Origin: DATACQ01 sp036555515
Lineage (GTDB): Bacteria > Desulfobacterota > Binatia > UBA9968
Direction: 5' to 3'
DNA: 64,000 nt
Assembly (NCBI GenBank): GCA_036555515.1
Contig: DATBLC010000417.1
Location: 1 to 64,000 of the forward strand
The first letter of the stretch is position 1. Each line of letters opens with the position of its first letter. The translations under genes and the position numbers were made by a program. This document shows, one piece after another, positions 52,580-60,658 of the stretch. The notes beneath the pieces were generated by a model. It was not told the DNA's origin and did not search any database. It saw only the letters and a list, made by a program, of their open reading frames with translations.

Positions 52580-52957
52580 ATGGCGGTTTATGTTCCCGCT
52601 TCCATGATCGCAGGAAATATAGGGCCCTCGGAGCAACGTAAGCGGCTGATCTTCGGCATTTTGGCTTTTGGCGCGGCTTGCGGTTGGGCGATTGCGGGTC
52701 GGGCGAGCTCCTTCGCAGGTGCGATAGTTCTTTTCGCGCTTTTCTGGTTCGGCGTTCTCGGGATCTATCAAGCCAGGGAAAAGACTTGAGTGCTGCTGGC
52801 CGCGCGAGGAATGCGCGATTCGGAATCGGGAGTTGAAATGATTACCGATGAAAGCACAAAGTCGGGGTTGCGCCGCGCCGCTCGAAGGATTCAGTTTACG
52901 GCGCCATGGGCTGCCCTAATTCTTACCGTGATCGCGCTCTGGGTGATGCGACGTTAG
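52580..52957 (+). CDS. Probable selenocysteine-containing three-helix membrane protein
   Basis: From ATG 52580 (ATG 52604 is also possible) the frame reaches a TGA at 52787-52789 and then continues without interruption to TAG 52955, 125 residues in all with U70. Two helices precede the UGA (RLIFGILAFGAACGWAIAG; FAGAIVLFALFWFGVLG) and one follows (APWAALILTVIALWVMRR). The UGA lies in the cytoplasmic-side segment YQAREKTUVLLAARGMRD. I recall membrane proteins with QAREKTC at this position, which would make U replace a conserved Cys; that must be checked. A stem CGCGC/GCGCG with loop GAGGAAT begins 11 bases after the UGA. Function unknown. Confidence 0.72.
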
Positions 52958-53036
52958 ACCACGCATGCGGCTCGTCGCAATAGATCGCCGGCATTGAATT
53001 GTCGGCGCGACGCGGTTATACGGTGAAACAGTCCAT

Positions 53037-53549
53037 ATGCCTGGCAAAAAGAGATCCAAAACCATACGAGTCGCGGACTGGATGACGGAGGGCGTGCTCG
53101 CCGTCGAAACTTACGATAGCATTGCCATCGCCCGCGAGTTGATGGCGAAGCATCGCGTCAATCAGTTGCCAGTGCTGGAAAATGACGTGATCGTAGGTAT
53201 AGTCACCGACCGCGACCTGCGCGATGCTTACCCGACAAGCATGGACATCGGTGATACCAAAAAAATCGATGAATTCGCGGCGCGCTACACGGTGGAAGAG
53301 GTCATGAGTCACGATGTCTTCACGGTGGAGCCGAATACGCCTTTGCACGCGGCCGTGACTCTGCTGCGCCGCCATCGCATCGGGGCATTGCCGGTGGTCA
53401 AAGATAAGGAGTTGGTTGGTATCATCACGCGCAGCGATATTCTCGACTTTGTGCTAAGCGGCGGAGTGCTCGAGCCGGCGGCGGCGCCGCGGAAATCGGC
53501 AAAACCGGTCAAGCGAGTTGTGAAACGACCGGTTGGCGGGCGCTCGTAG
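53037..53549 (+). CDS. CBS-domain pair protein
   Basis: A 170-residue protein from ATG 53037. Two CBS motifs: VADWMTEGVLAVETYDSIAI with VNQLPVLENDVIVGIVTDRD, and VEEVMSHDVFTVEPNTPLHA with IGALPVVKDKELVGIITRSD. A basic tail (KPVKRVVKRPVGG) follows. CBS pairs bind adenosyl nucleotides and regulate partner proteins; none is fused here. Confidence 0.9.
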   Translation: MPGKKRSKTIRVADWMTEGVLAVETYDSIAIARELMAKHRVNQLPVLENDVIVGIVTDRDLRDAYPTSMDIGDTKKIDEFAARYTVEEVMSHDVFTVEPNTPLHAAVTLLRRHRIGALPVVKDKELVGIITRSDILDFVLSGGVLEPAAAPRKSAKPVKRVVKRPVGGRS

Positions 53550-53589
53550 GCGGGACTCGGAAACCAGCGTCTAACGCAGGAGTCGCGTG

Positions 53590-54081
53590 ATGGCCTCGTT
53601 CGATATCGTCAGTCGCATCGATCTCCAGGAGGTCGATAACGCGGTTAATATTTCCCGAAAAGCCATTCTTGCGCGTTACGATTTTCGCGGCTCCAAAACC
53701 GAGATCCGCCTCGACAAAAAAAACAAACAGATCCACGTCAGCACCGAGGACGACATGAAGATGCGCGCCGTGCAGGATACCTTGATCGAGAACCTGGTCA
53801 AGCGCAAAGTAGACCGGCGGTGCTTGGAGCCCAAGGCCGATGAAATGGCGGCGCAGGGAATGATCAAGCGCGAAATCGCGATAAAAGAGGGCGTGGACAG
53901 CGACCAGGCGCGCAACATCGTCAAAATGATCAAGGACAAGAAACTCAAGGTGCAGGCAGCAATCCAGGATCAGCAGGTGCGCGTCACCGGCAAGAGCATC
54001 GACGATCTCCAATCCGTCATCCAGATGCTGCGGGCGGCCAATCTGCCGATCCCGCTTCAATTCGTCAACATGCAGCGCTGA
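53590..54081 (+). CDS. yajQ: YajQ-family nucleotide-binding protein
   Basis: A 163-residue protein from ATG 53590 with CAGGAGTCGCG upstream. It matches YajQ throughout: ASFDIVSRIDLQEVDNAVN, ARYDFRGSKTEIRLDKKNKQ, KREIAIKEGVDSDQARNIVK and the C-terminal DDLQSVIQMLRAANLPIPLQ. Some homologues bind cyclic di-GMP and act as transcription co-regulators. First in a run with msrB and a thioesterase. Confidence 0.95.
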   Translation: MASFDIVSRIDLQEVDNAVNISRKAILARYDFRGSKTEIRLDKKNKQIHVSTEDDMKMRAVQDTLIENLVKRKVDRRCLEPKADEMAAQGMIKREIAIKEGVDSDQARNIVKMIKDKKLKVQAAIQDQQVRVTGKSIDDLQSVIQMLRAANLPIPLQFVNMQR

Positions 54082-54115
54082 ACTCAGTTGCAGATCGAAT
54101 AATCGAGAGGTCGAC

Positions 54116-54511
54116 ATGGAGAAAATCAAGAAGTCAGACGACGAGTGGAAAAAAGAGTTGACAGACGAGCAATTCCAAGTCACGCGCAAGAAGGGCACAG
54201 AGCGGGCGTTTACGGGCGAGTACTGGGACAACCACGAAAAGGGCATCTATCGTTGCCGCTGCTGCGGCAACGAACTCTTCAGTTCCGACACCAAGTTTGA
54301 CTCCGGCACGGGTTGGCCGAGCTTTTGGGCGCCGCTCAATGAGGAAAACGTCGCGTCTGAAGAAGACGATAGCTTCTTCATGCGCCGCACCGAGGTGCTT
54401 TGCAATCGCTGCGATGCCCACCTGGGCCATGTGTTCGACGACGGTCCGCAGCCGACGAATCTCCGCTATTGCATCAACTCTGCGTCGCTCAAGTTCGACA
54501 AACATAAATAA
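54116..54511 (+). CDS. msrB: Peptide-methionine (R)-S-oxide reductase
   Basis: A 131-residue protein from ATG 54116. Two zinc CxxC pairs (YRCRCCGNELF and VLCNRCDAHLGH), FDSGTGWPSFW and the catalytic cysteine in RYCINSASL. The active residue is Cys, not selenocysteine, unlike three other genes in this window. It repairs oxidised methionine. It follows yajQ by 34 bases. Confidence 0.97.
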   Translation: MEKIKKSDDEWKKELTDEQFQVTRKKGTERAFTGEYWDNHEKGIYRCRCCGNELFSSDTKFDSGTGWPSFWAPLNEENVASEEDDSFFMRRTEVLCNRCDAHLGHVFDDGPQPTNLRYCINSASLKFDKHK

Positions 54512-54527
54512 TCCAGAGCCGCGGTTT

Positions 54528-54983
54528 ATGAGTGAGTTGTCTTTTCAGGATCAGGGATCGGTCCAGTATTGCCACGGCTGCGGCGCCGGCAATGCCAAAG
54601 GATTGCGAATCAAAAGCTACTGGGAGGGCGAGGCGGCGGTGGCGACGTGGCACGGCGAGCCGCACCATTGCGGTGGTTCGCAGGATATACTCAACGGCGG
54701 CATCATCGCCTCACTGATCGATTGCCATAGTATCAATCTTGCCATTGCCCATGCCTACCGCGCGGAAAAACGCGCCATCGGCAGCAGCCCGCGCATCGGC
54801 TATGTGACGGCGAATTTGAATGTCACTTATCTGAAACCGACGCCCATAAATGAACCCATAGAATTGCGCGCGCGCATTGCCAAGCTCGAAGGCCGTAAGA
54901 CCTGGCTGAGTTGCACGGTAAGCGCAGCGGGAGAGATCCGTGCTACGGGCGAGGTATTGGGGATCAGGGTCGAGCGGGACTGA
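54528..54983 (+). CDS. PaaI-type hotdog thioesterase
   Basis: A 151-residue protein from ATG 54528. A short cysteine-rich start (YCHGCGAGNAKGLRIKSY) is followed by the hotdog fold: DILNGGIIASLIDCHSINLA, with the helix carrying the catalytic Asp region, and TANLNVTYLKPTP and RKTWLSCTVSAAGEIRATGE strands. It hydrolyses acyl-CoA esters. It follows msrB by 16 bases. Confidence 0.85.
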   Translation: MSELSFQDQGSVQYCHGCGAGNAKGLRIKSYWEGEAAVATWHGEPHHCGGSQDILNGGIIASLIDCHSINLAIAHAYRAEKRAIGSSPRIGYVTANLNVTYLKPTPINEPIELRARIAKLEGRKTWLSCTVSAAGEIRATGEVLGIRVERD

Positions 54984-54992
54984 CCGGGATAG

Positions 54993-55092
54993 GAGTGTTG
55001 GAGTATTGGAGTACTGGAGTGTTGAGTAACGGAGGAATGGAGAATCGAATTTTCCAGTACTCCATCACTCCAAAACTCCATTACTCCAGTTT
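54993..55092. repeat. GGAGTATT-type short tandem and inverted repeat
   Basis: Units such as GGAGTGTT, GGAGTATT and GGAGTACT follow each other, then their complements ATTACTCC, AGTACTCCATCACTCC and AAAACTCCATTACTCCAG. The block can fold into a long imperfect hairpin just before the aldo-keto reductase gene. Confidence 0.7.
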
Positions 55093-55107
55093 CCATTGAA
55101 CCTACGT

Positions 55108-56052
55108 ATGGATTATACGACGCTTGGTCGCACAGGTCTTAAAGTTAGCATTGCCGGTCTTGGCTGCGGTGGGCCCAGCCGTCTCGGTCTGCGCGACCGC
55201 TCGGATTCCACGGACCATGCCGTCGCCTTGATCAAGCAGGCCTTCGATCTCGGCGTCAATTTTCTCGATACAGCAGAGACCTATGGCACGGAATCGGTAA
55301 TCGGCAAAGCGATCACGGGTATGCCGCGCGAAAAGCTCGTTATTTCGACCAAAAAAACGCTTCCGCCACCGGATCATCCCAATCCAGAGGACGAAATGCG
55401 CCGGGGTCTCGAGCAAAGCCTTAAGCAAATGAATACCGATTACATCGATATTTATCACCTGCACGGCGTCGAACCAAAGGACTATGACCACGCTGAGAAA
55501 CGGTTGATGCCGGTGATGCGGCGGCTCAAAGAGCAAGGCAAGATTCGATTCATTGGTGTTACCGAAGGCTTCGTTCAGGACCCGCGGCACCAGATGCTTC
55601 AGGATAGTCTCAATGAAGATATCTGGGACGTGGTGATGGTGGGGTTCAGTCTGCTCAATCCGTCCGCGCGCAGGACGGTTTTTCCACTGACGCGGCAAAA
55701 GCGTGTAGGGGTGCTTAATATGTTCGCTGTGCGCCGTAGTTTGAGCCAGCCGCAGCGGCTCAAGGAAATGGTCGCCGAATTGATGGAGAATGGCGCGATT
55801 GCGCTCGGCGCGGTGAACCCCCATGACCCGCTGGACTTTGTCCTTAGTGAGAGTGACGCGGCGACGCTGCCGGAAGCGGCCTATCGTTACTGCCGCCATG
55901 AGCCCGGCGTCGACGTTGTTCTCACCGGCACGGGCAATGCGGCGCATCTGCGGGAAAATGTCGCGGCGATTCTAAAACCGGCGTTGCCGCGGCCCGTTCT
56001 CGATAAACTCGAAGAGCTTTTCGGCAAGCTCGACCATCTGACGGGCAATTAG
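55108..56052 (+). CDS. Aldo/keto reductase
   Basis: A 314-residue protein from ATG 55108, preceded by the GGAGTATT repeat block. AKR features: TTLGRTGLKVSIAGLGCGGP, the catalytic aspartate and tyrosine in NFLDTAETYGTES, the lysine in VISTKKT and the catalytic His in DIYHLHGVE. It reduces carbonyls with NADPH. The cofactor-binding C-terminal GVDVVLTGTGNAAHLREN is intact. Confidence 0.92.
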   Translation: MDYTTLGRTGLKVSIAGLGCGGPSRLGLRDRSDSTDHAVALIKQAFDLGVNFLDTAETYGTESVIGKAITGMPREKLVISTKKTLPPPDHPNPEDEMRRGLEQSLKQMNTDYIDIYHLHGVEPKDYDHAEKRLMPVMRRLKEQGKIRFIGVTEGFVQDPRHQMLQDSLNEDIWDVVMVGFSLLNPSARRTVFPLTRQKRVGVLNMFAVRRSLSQPQRLKEMVAELMENGAIALGAVNPHDPLDFVLSESDAATLPEAAYRYCRHEPGVDVVLTGTGNAAHLRENVAAILKPALPRPVLDKLEELFGKLDHLTGN

Positions 56053-56094
56053 CTTGACCAATGACGCGACCATTGCTCGACCCGGGAGGAAATC

Positions 56095-57129
56095 ATGGAT
56101 GTAAAATCAACCAAGCAAGTGCACACGGAGCTGACGATGCACAGCGTGCGCTTCGCGAAAGATGAACAGGGACGGCGCAAGGGACAGGATGTATTGTTCA
56201 AATGGCCGGATATAGAAAAGCAATTGGGCGAGCATAAGCATATCTACGTCGTCGATGCTCGCTTGGGTTCGAACAATCACACGCACCGATTGTGGTACGA
56301 CGTCATTCCGCCGCACACGGAGGAAGGGCAAGACTGGCGCACCCTTGGCCACCGCCATACTGTCGAAGCGATCATTTATTTTCTTAAAGGCAGAGGCCAC
56401 AGCATCATTGACGGCGTGCGCTACGACTGGGGACCCGGCGACCTGCTCAGCGTGCCGATGTTCTCCTGGCACCGCCATATTAATGATAGCGACGAGCCGG
56501 TGCTGCGGATCGCGTCCACTACGGGCCCGCTTTCTTTGGCGCTGGGCCAGGCGGTGTACGAAGATGAACGTTATCCCGAGTTTTGGATTTACGCGCAAGA
56601 AGGCGAAGACATGCGCAAAACACTCATTCCCGGCGGCGGCGGGCGGAACGAGAGCGCCAAAGCAGCGAACAACCGGGTCGCGGAACTCTACACCGAGCAG
56701 GTGGCATTCGCGATGCACGAAGAACAGTTGCGCCGCAAGAGTAAGGTTCTGGTGAAACAAAAGGACCTGGTGTTTGAATCGACGGCGATGGGGACGATGG
56801 CGTTCGTGGTCGATCCGCGCATTGGTTTTCACAGCAAGGCGCTGGGCGTCGTTATGGCGGAGATTCCCCCGGGGAGGCGCTCGGGCGCCCATCGCCACTT
56901 ATACGATGAAATCGATCTCATCGTCGGCGGCAAAGGCAAGATCATCGTTGAAGACAGGGAATACGATTTCGATACCCTCGACGTCCTTTCGATTCCCGTG
57001 TTTCACTGGCACCAATACTTTAACACGGGCCGGGAGCCGTTGCGGATTCTCGGCATAAACACGCGCATCGCCATGGACAATTTGGGTTTGTCATTGACTC
57101 ATCAAGGCGAGCACGCCGATTACCCGTAA
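56095..57129 (+). CDS. Bicupin protein, copy 2
   Basis: A 344-residue protein from ATG 56095 with GGGAGGAAATC upstream. First cupin about residues 80-160 (TLGHRHTVEAIIYFLKGRGH, MFSWHRHIN) and second about 255-330 (GRRSGAHRHLYDEIDLIVGG, FHWHQYFN), with His ligands in both. It shares general layout with the bicupin at 25924 but is only distantly similar. It heads a group with the small ORF at 57174 and the amidohydrolase at 57284. Confidence 0.82.
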   Translation: MDVKSTKQVHTELTMHSVRFAKDEQGRRKGQDVLFKWPDIEKQLGEHKHIYVVDARLGSNNHTHRLWYDVIPPHTEEGQDWRTLGHRHTVEAIIYFLKGRGHSIIDGVRYDWGPGDLLSVPMFSWHRHINDSDEPVLRIASTTGPLSLALGQAVYEDERYPEFWIYAQEGEDMRKTLIPGGGGRNESAKAANNRVAELYTEQVAFAMHEEQLRRKSKVLVKQKDLVFESTAMGTMAFVVDPRIGFHSKALGVVMAEIPPGRRSGAHRHLYDEIDLIVGGKGKIIVEDREYDFDTLDVLSIPVFHWHQYFNTGREPLRILGINTRIAMDNLGLSLTHQGEHADYP

Positions 57130-57173
57130 GGAGGACTCCAGCCCATGCTGGTGCTCGAAAGGAGACTGGCAAA

Positions 57174-57263
57174 ATGGAGATAGGAGCGACCCGGCCGAAG
57201 TTTCTGCCGATCTTGGCGATCCTGCTTGGCTTCTCTCCGGCGTTTATCGCAGGTTTGCCGTGA
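57174..57263 (+). CDS. 29-residue membrane-type small ORF
   Basis: ATG 57174 has a strong AAAGGAGACTGGCAAA site and the frame stops at TGA 57261. The peptide starts with MEIGATRPK and then has one hydrophobic segment, FLPILAILLGFSPAFIAGLP. It lies in the 150-base gap between two genes of the same strand, whose own Shine-Dalgarno follows. It may be a true small membrane peptide, a leader peptide, or a stranded signal sequence of a lost binding-protein gene. Confidence 0.4.
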   Translation: MEIGATRPKFLPILAILLGFSPAFIAGLP

Positions 57264-57283
57264 GTTAAGGAGGACGGACCCAG

Positions 57284-58447
57284 ATGCCCCGCCATTACCG
57301 CTATTTTTCGGCCGATAGCCATTTCGAGTCGCTGCCCGAAACGTGGACGCACCGAGTCCCGGCAAAATACCGGGAGCGGGCGCCGCGGCGCATAAAGCTT
57401 GCCGACGGCCGGGACGCCATCGTCGAAGAAGGCCAGCCACTGGAGTATCGCGGCACCAATCTTTTCGCCGGGAAATCCGTTGAAGAATTCAATCCGACGC
57501 GTCTCGATTTCGAACGTTCCGCGGGTGCGGGCTCGCCCGAGCAGCGCTTGAAGGAGCAGGACGCCGACGGCATCGACGGCGAATTGCTGTTCGCTTCAGA
57601 GGCGCGCAACACCAAAATAAAGGACAAGGACGCGTTTCTCGCCATCGTTAAAGCCTTCAACGATTACTTCATCGAAGAATTCTGCGCCGTTGCCCCCGAT
57701 CGTTTGATCGGTGTCGCGGTGATGCCGGACATGGGCGCCGAGGAAAACGTCGCCGAGCTGAAACGCTGTAAAGTAAAGGGCTTCAAGGCCGCGCGGCTGC
57801 ACACTTTCCCCAGCGGCAAAAGCTTCCCGACTCCGGAAGACGACCAGTTCTGGGCCGCGGCCATCGATCTCGACATGCCAATCACGATTCACACTTCGTT
57901 TCCCCGCCGTACCGACGAGCGCGATGTTTACTTGATGCAATATCCCAAAGACCCGAAGGGCGAAGACCGGCCTTTCGATTTTCTCCAGCGGGTGGCGCGC
58001 CAGGGCATCTATCATTGCGGCGCGGTGGAGGCGACGCAACTGATTTTCGCCGGTGTCTTCGACCGCTTCCCCAAGTTGCAGATTTTCTGGGCGGAGAACA
58101 ACATCGGCTGGATTCCGTACTTTTACCAGCAGATGGACCAGACCTACAAAGTCAATTGCGGGTGGGCGGAGCGCCTTCTAGGGTTGCCGCGCTTAAAGAA
58201 GCTTCCTAGCGAATACCTGCGCGAGCACGCGCATTGGGGAGTGTTCGACGATCCCATCGGCATTCAACTGCGCCACATGGTCGGTGTCGACAAGATCATG
58301 TGGTCAACGGACTTTCCACACATCGTGACTCGCTGGCCCAATTCTCTCAAGCTGGTCGAAGAACAATTCGCCAACGTACCAGAAGATGAAAAACGCGCGA
58401 TGCTGGCCGGGAACGCGGCGAAGTTTTTTCATTTGGCTGCCGCATAG
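57284..58447 (+). CDS. Amidohydrolase-2 family enzyme (cytoplasmic)
   Basis: A 387-residue protein from ATG 57284 with AAGGAGGACGG upstream. TIM-barrel signatures: SADSHFESLPETW, a GRDAIVEEGQPL segment, VAVMPDMGAEENVAELKRC, MPITIHTSFP with the metal His and STDFPHIVTRWPNS with the catalytic Asp. Related enzymes are decarboxylases or hydrolases of aromatic acids (ACMSD/gamma-resorcylate type). No signal peptide. Confidence 0.85.
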   Translation: MPRHYRYFSADSHFESLPETWTHRVPAKYRERAPRRIKLADGRDAIVEEGQPLEYRGTNLFAGKSVEEFNPTRLDFERSAGAGSPEQRLKEQDADGIDGELLFASEARNTKIKDKDAFLAIVKAFNDYFIEEFCAVAPDRLIGVAVMPDMGAEENVAELKRCKVKGFKAARLHTFPSGKSFPTPEDDQFWAAAIDLDMPITIHTSFPRRTDERDVYLMQYPKDPKGEDRPFDFLQRVARQGIYHCGAVEATQLIFAGVFDRFPKLQIFWAENNIGWIPYFYQQMDQTYKVNCGWAERLLGLPRLKKLPSEYLREHAHWGVFDDPIGIQLRHMVGVDKIMWSTDFPHIVTRWPNSLKLVEEQFANVPEDEKRAMLAGNAAKFFHLAAA

Positions 58448-58471
58448 CCGCTACCAAAGCGAAGCGCAATC

Positions 58472-58740
58472 AACCCGGATTCCGCAGTTAAACTGAGGAG
58501 CCCGGAAGCGAGGTGGAACTCTGGAGTAACGAAGGCGTCCAACTGTGAAATTTCAAAATCATTTCGCGCTTACGCACTTCGCTGTCACGAGCTTTAACGT
58601 TCCATCCAAGCAGCGCTGATCGATGGCTGCTCAGAGGCAGACGGCATCTCCGCCACAGGCGGATCAGCCTTCGGCTGAGACTTTGCTACGGAAGGTTCCG
58701 CCTCACGCTTCCTGCTGAGCGCAACTGCGGAATCCGGGTT
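58472..58740 (+). repeat. IR265 palindromic element, copy 3
   Basis: Ends AACCCGGATTCCGCAGTT and AACTGCGGAATCCGGGTT are a perfect 18 bp inverted repeat. It is the best-preserved copy, 269 bp long, same orientation as copy 1. It fills the gap between the amidohydrolase and the dienelactone hydrolase genes. Confidence 0.82.
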
Positions 58741-58835
58741 CAATCCAAAGGATTGTACTTGACGGTTCGTGATGAGGTATGTTTTGTTGGAATTACGCTT
58801 GATAGGAGATTGCACAATTCTATTGGAGGCGGCCA

Positions 58836-59558
58836 ATGACCAGCTCATGGGAAAGCGTAAGAATTGACGAAAGCAACATGCCCCTCTATGCCAGCGTGCC
58901 GGAAAGCGGCGGGCCGGTCCCGGGTATCGTGGTCGTGCACGGCCAGTCGGGATTGGAGAATTTCATCAAAGACACAACGCACATGATGGCCCTGCAAGGC
59001 TATGTCGCCGTGGCCCCGAACCTCTATCACCGCGACGGGCCCGACTGCAAAGACGACAACCCGACGCGGAAAGCCAGACTGCGCGATCCGTCGATCATCA
59101 GAGATATTGAAGGCGCCATTGGGTTTTTGAAAACTCACCCTCGGGTCAATGGCGCGCGATTGGGTATCGTCGGCTTTTGCATGGGCGGGCGGCTCGTCTA
59201 TCTGATGTCGGCGGCAAACAAAGATTTAAAGGCAGGAGTAATGTTCTACGGCAGCAGCACGATGGAACCCTATGGCGAGGGTCCGTCACCTTTCGACCGC
59301 ACGCGCGAAATCCATTGCCCGATCCAGGGTCACTTCGGCGCAGACGATAAAAATCCATCGCCAGATGACATGCACAAACTCGACGCCGAGCTGTCAAAGT
59401 TCGGCAAGCCTCACGAGTTTCACAGCTATGCCGGCGCGGCGCACGCTTTCTGCAATACGACTTCAAACAATTACCGGCCGCACGCCGCGGCATTGTCTTG
59501 GCCGAAGGCGATGGAGTTTTTCAGCAGGCATTTGGTGGGAGCGCGCGCGGGGCTCTGA
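58836..59558 (+). CDS. Dienelactone hydrolase family protein
   Basis: A 240-residue protein from ATG 58836 with ATTGGAGGCGGCCA upstream. The triad is present: the Cys nucleophile in IVGFCMGGRL, Asp in GHFGADDKNPS and His in AGAAHAFCNT, with VVVHGQSGLENFIKD at the front. Cys rather than Ser at the elbow is the mark of dienelactone hydrolases, which open lactones in aromatic ring degradation. Confidence 0.92.
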   Translation: MTSSWESVRIDESNMPLYASVPESGGPVPGIVVVHGQSGLENFIKDTTHMMALQGYVAVAPNLYHRDGPDCKDDNPTRKARLRDPSIIRDIEGAIGFLKTHPRVNGARLGIVGFCMGGRLVYLMSAANKDLKAGVMFYGSSTMEPYGEGPSPFDRTREIHCPIQGHFGADDKNPSPDDMHKLDAELSKFGKPHEFHSYAGAAHAFCNTTSNNYRPHAAALSWPKAMEFFSRHLVGARAGL

Positions 59559-59710
59559 CACTGAATCCCAAAGCTATCGATTGATCTGAAAGTTTCCTTC
59601 TCGCGGTCAAACCGCCCTTGCGTTTCGCGCGCGACCCTGCGCAAAGATCCGTTGAGTGAACCCGAACCCATGCCGACCGCCGAGCCTGGTTCGATGAAAA
59701 AGGAGGGACC

Positions 59711-60640
59711 ATGATCATCGACACGCATTTTCACGCTTTTCCGAAAAAATACCTCGACCTCGTTCCCGAGCAGTCCCGCAGCGACGTGCGGGGCGTCGGG
59801 TTCCATGCCTTCGATCACCAGGAATACTTAGACGTGATGGATCGGTACGGTATCGACGTAGGCGTGTTGTCCAATACCGGGGGCCGCATTGAGCAGGGCG
59901 GCGACCGTCCGCGGGCGCTCGAGCATTGCCGGATCATCAACGATTCTTTTGCCGATGCTCACGCCAAGCATCCAACGCGCTTCAAAGCCTTTGCCCGGCT
60001 GCCGATGGTTGACATGGACGACTGTAGCCGGGAGCTTGAGCGGTGCATGAAAGAGCTGGGCCTGCACGGCGTGATCTTGTCGACGAACCTGGCGGGCAAG
60101 TATCTGGACGAGCCGGAGTTCAAGCCTTTTTGGGAGGCGATGGTGGCGAGCGGCAAGCCGCTTTTTCTGCATCCCGCCAATGCGCCCTGCCAGCCCAACT
60201 GGAACAAGTATTCCCTGCACCAAAAGATTCTCTGGCCGACGGACAGTACGCTGGCGATTTCGCGCATCGTCTACAATGGGGTCTTCGATCGCCATCCCGA
60301 TCTAAAGCTGATCGCATCGCATTTAGGCGGAATGATTCTCCTTTATCCCGACCGGCTCAATTGGCGCGAAGGCAATATCGAGTGCCAAGAAGAGCCGGAA
60401 GTGTATTTTAAAAAGATTTACTACGACACCGCGGGACCGATTCGCGCGCCGTTCATCAAGCTGGTCTACGACATGGTGGGTCCGGAGCAGATTTTGTTCG
60501 GCGCCGACTATCCCCATGGCAGGGGCGGGAGAGACGATCAGTTTTATCCGATGACGCTTGAGGCGATGAATGAACTGAATATTCCGGCAGCAGACAAGGA
60601 AAAGATCTATTATAAGAATGCCCAGAGGTTGGGCTTTTGA
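59711..60640 (+). CDS. Amidohydrolase-2 family enzyme (ACMSD-like)
   Basis: A 309-residue protein from ATG 59711 with AAGGAGGGACC upstream. Metal site IIDTHFHAFPKKY, ALEHCRIINDSFADAHAKHP, KPLFLHPANAPCQ, IASHLGGMILLYPDRLN and FGADYPHGRGGRDDQF. It ends 18 bases before the GrdE-like gene, so it is probably the first gene of an operon with the GrdE/GrdB pair. A decarboxylase or hydrolase role is likely. Confidence 0.88.
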   Translation: MIIDTHFHAFPKKYLDLVPEQSRSDVRGVGFHAFDHQEYLDVMDRYGIDVGVLSNTGGRIEQGGDRPRALEHCRIINDSFADAHAKHPTRFKAFARLPMVDMDDCSRELERCMKELGLHGVILSTNLAGKYLDEPEFKPFWEAMVASGKPLFLHPANAPCQPNWNKYSLHQKILWPTDSTLAISRIVYNGVFDRHPDLKLIASHLGGMILLYPDRLNWREGNIECQEEPEVYFKKIYYDTAGPIRAPFIKLVYDMVGPEQILFGADYPHGRGGRDDQFYPMTLEAMNELNIPAADKEKIYYKNAQRLGF

Positions 60641-60658
60641 CTGTCTGGCGATCAAACG

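Noticed and set aside
58594..58848. Open frame with peptide KSQPKADPPVAEMPSASEQP, repeated at 44178-44435 and 63424-63609
   Set aside because: The similar peptides come from the IR265 repeat read in the same phase; there is no ribosome site, and other copies break the frame.
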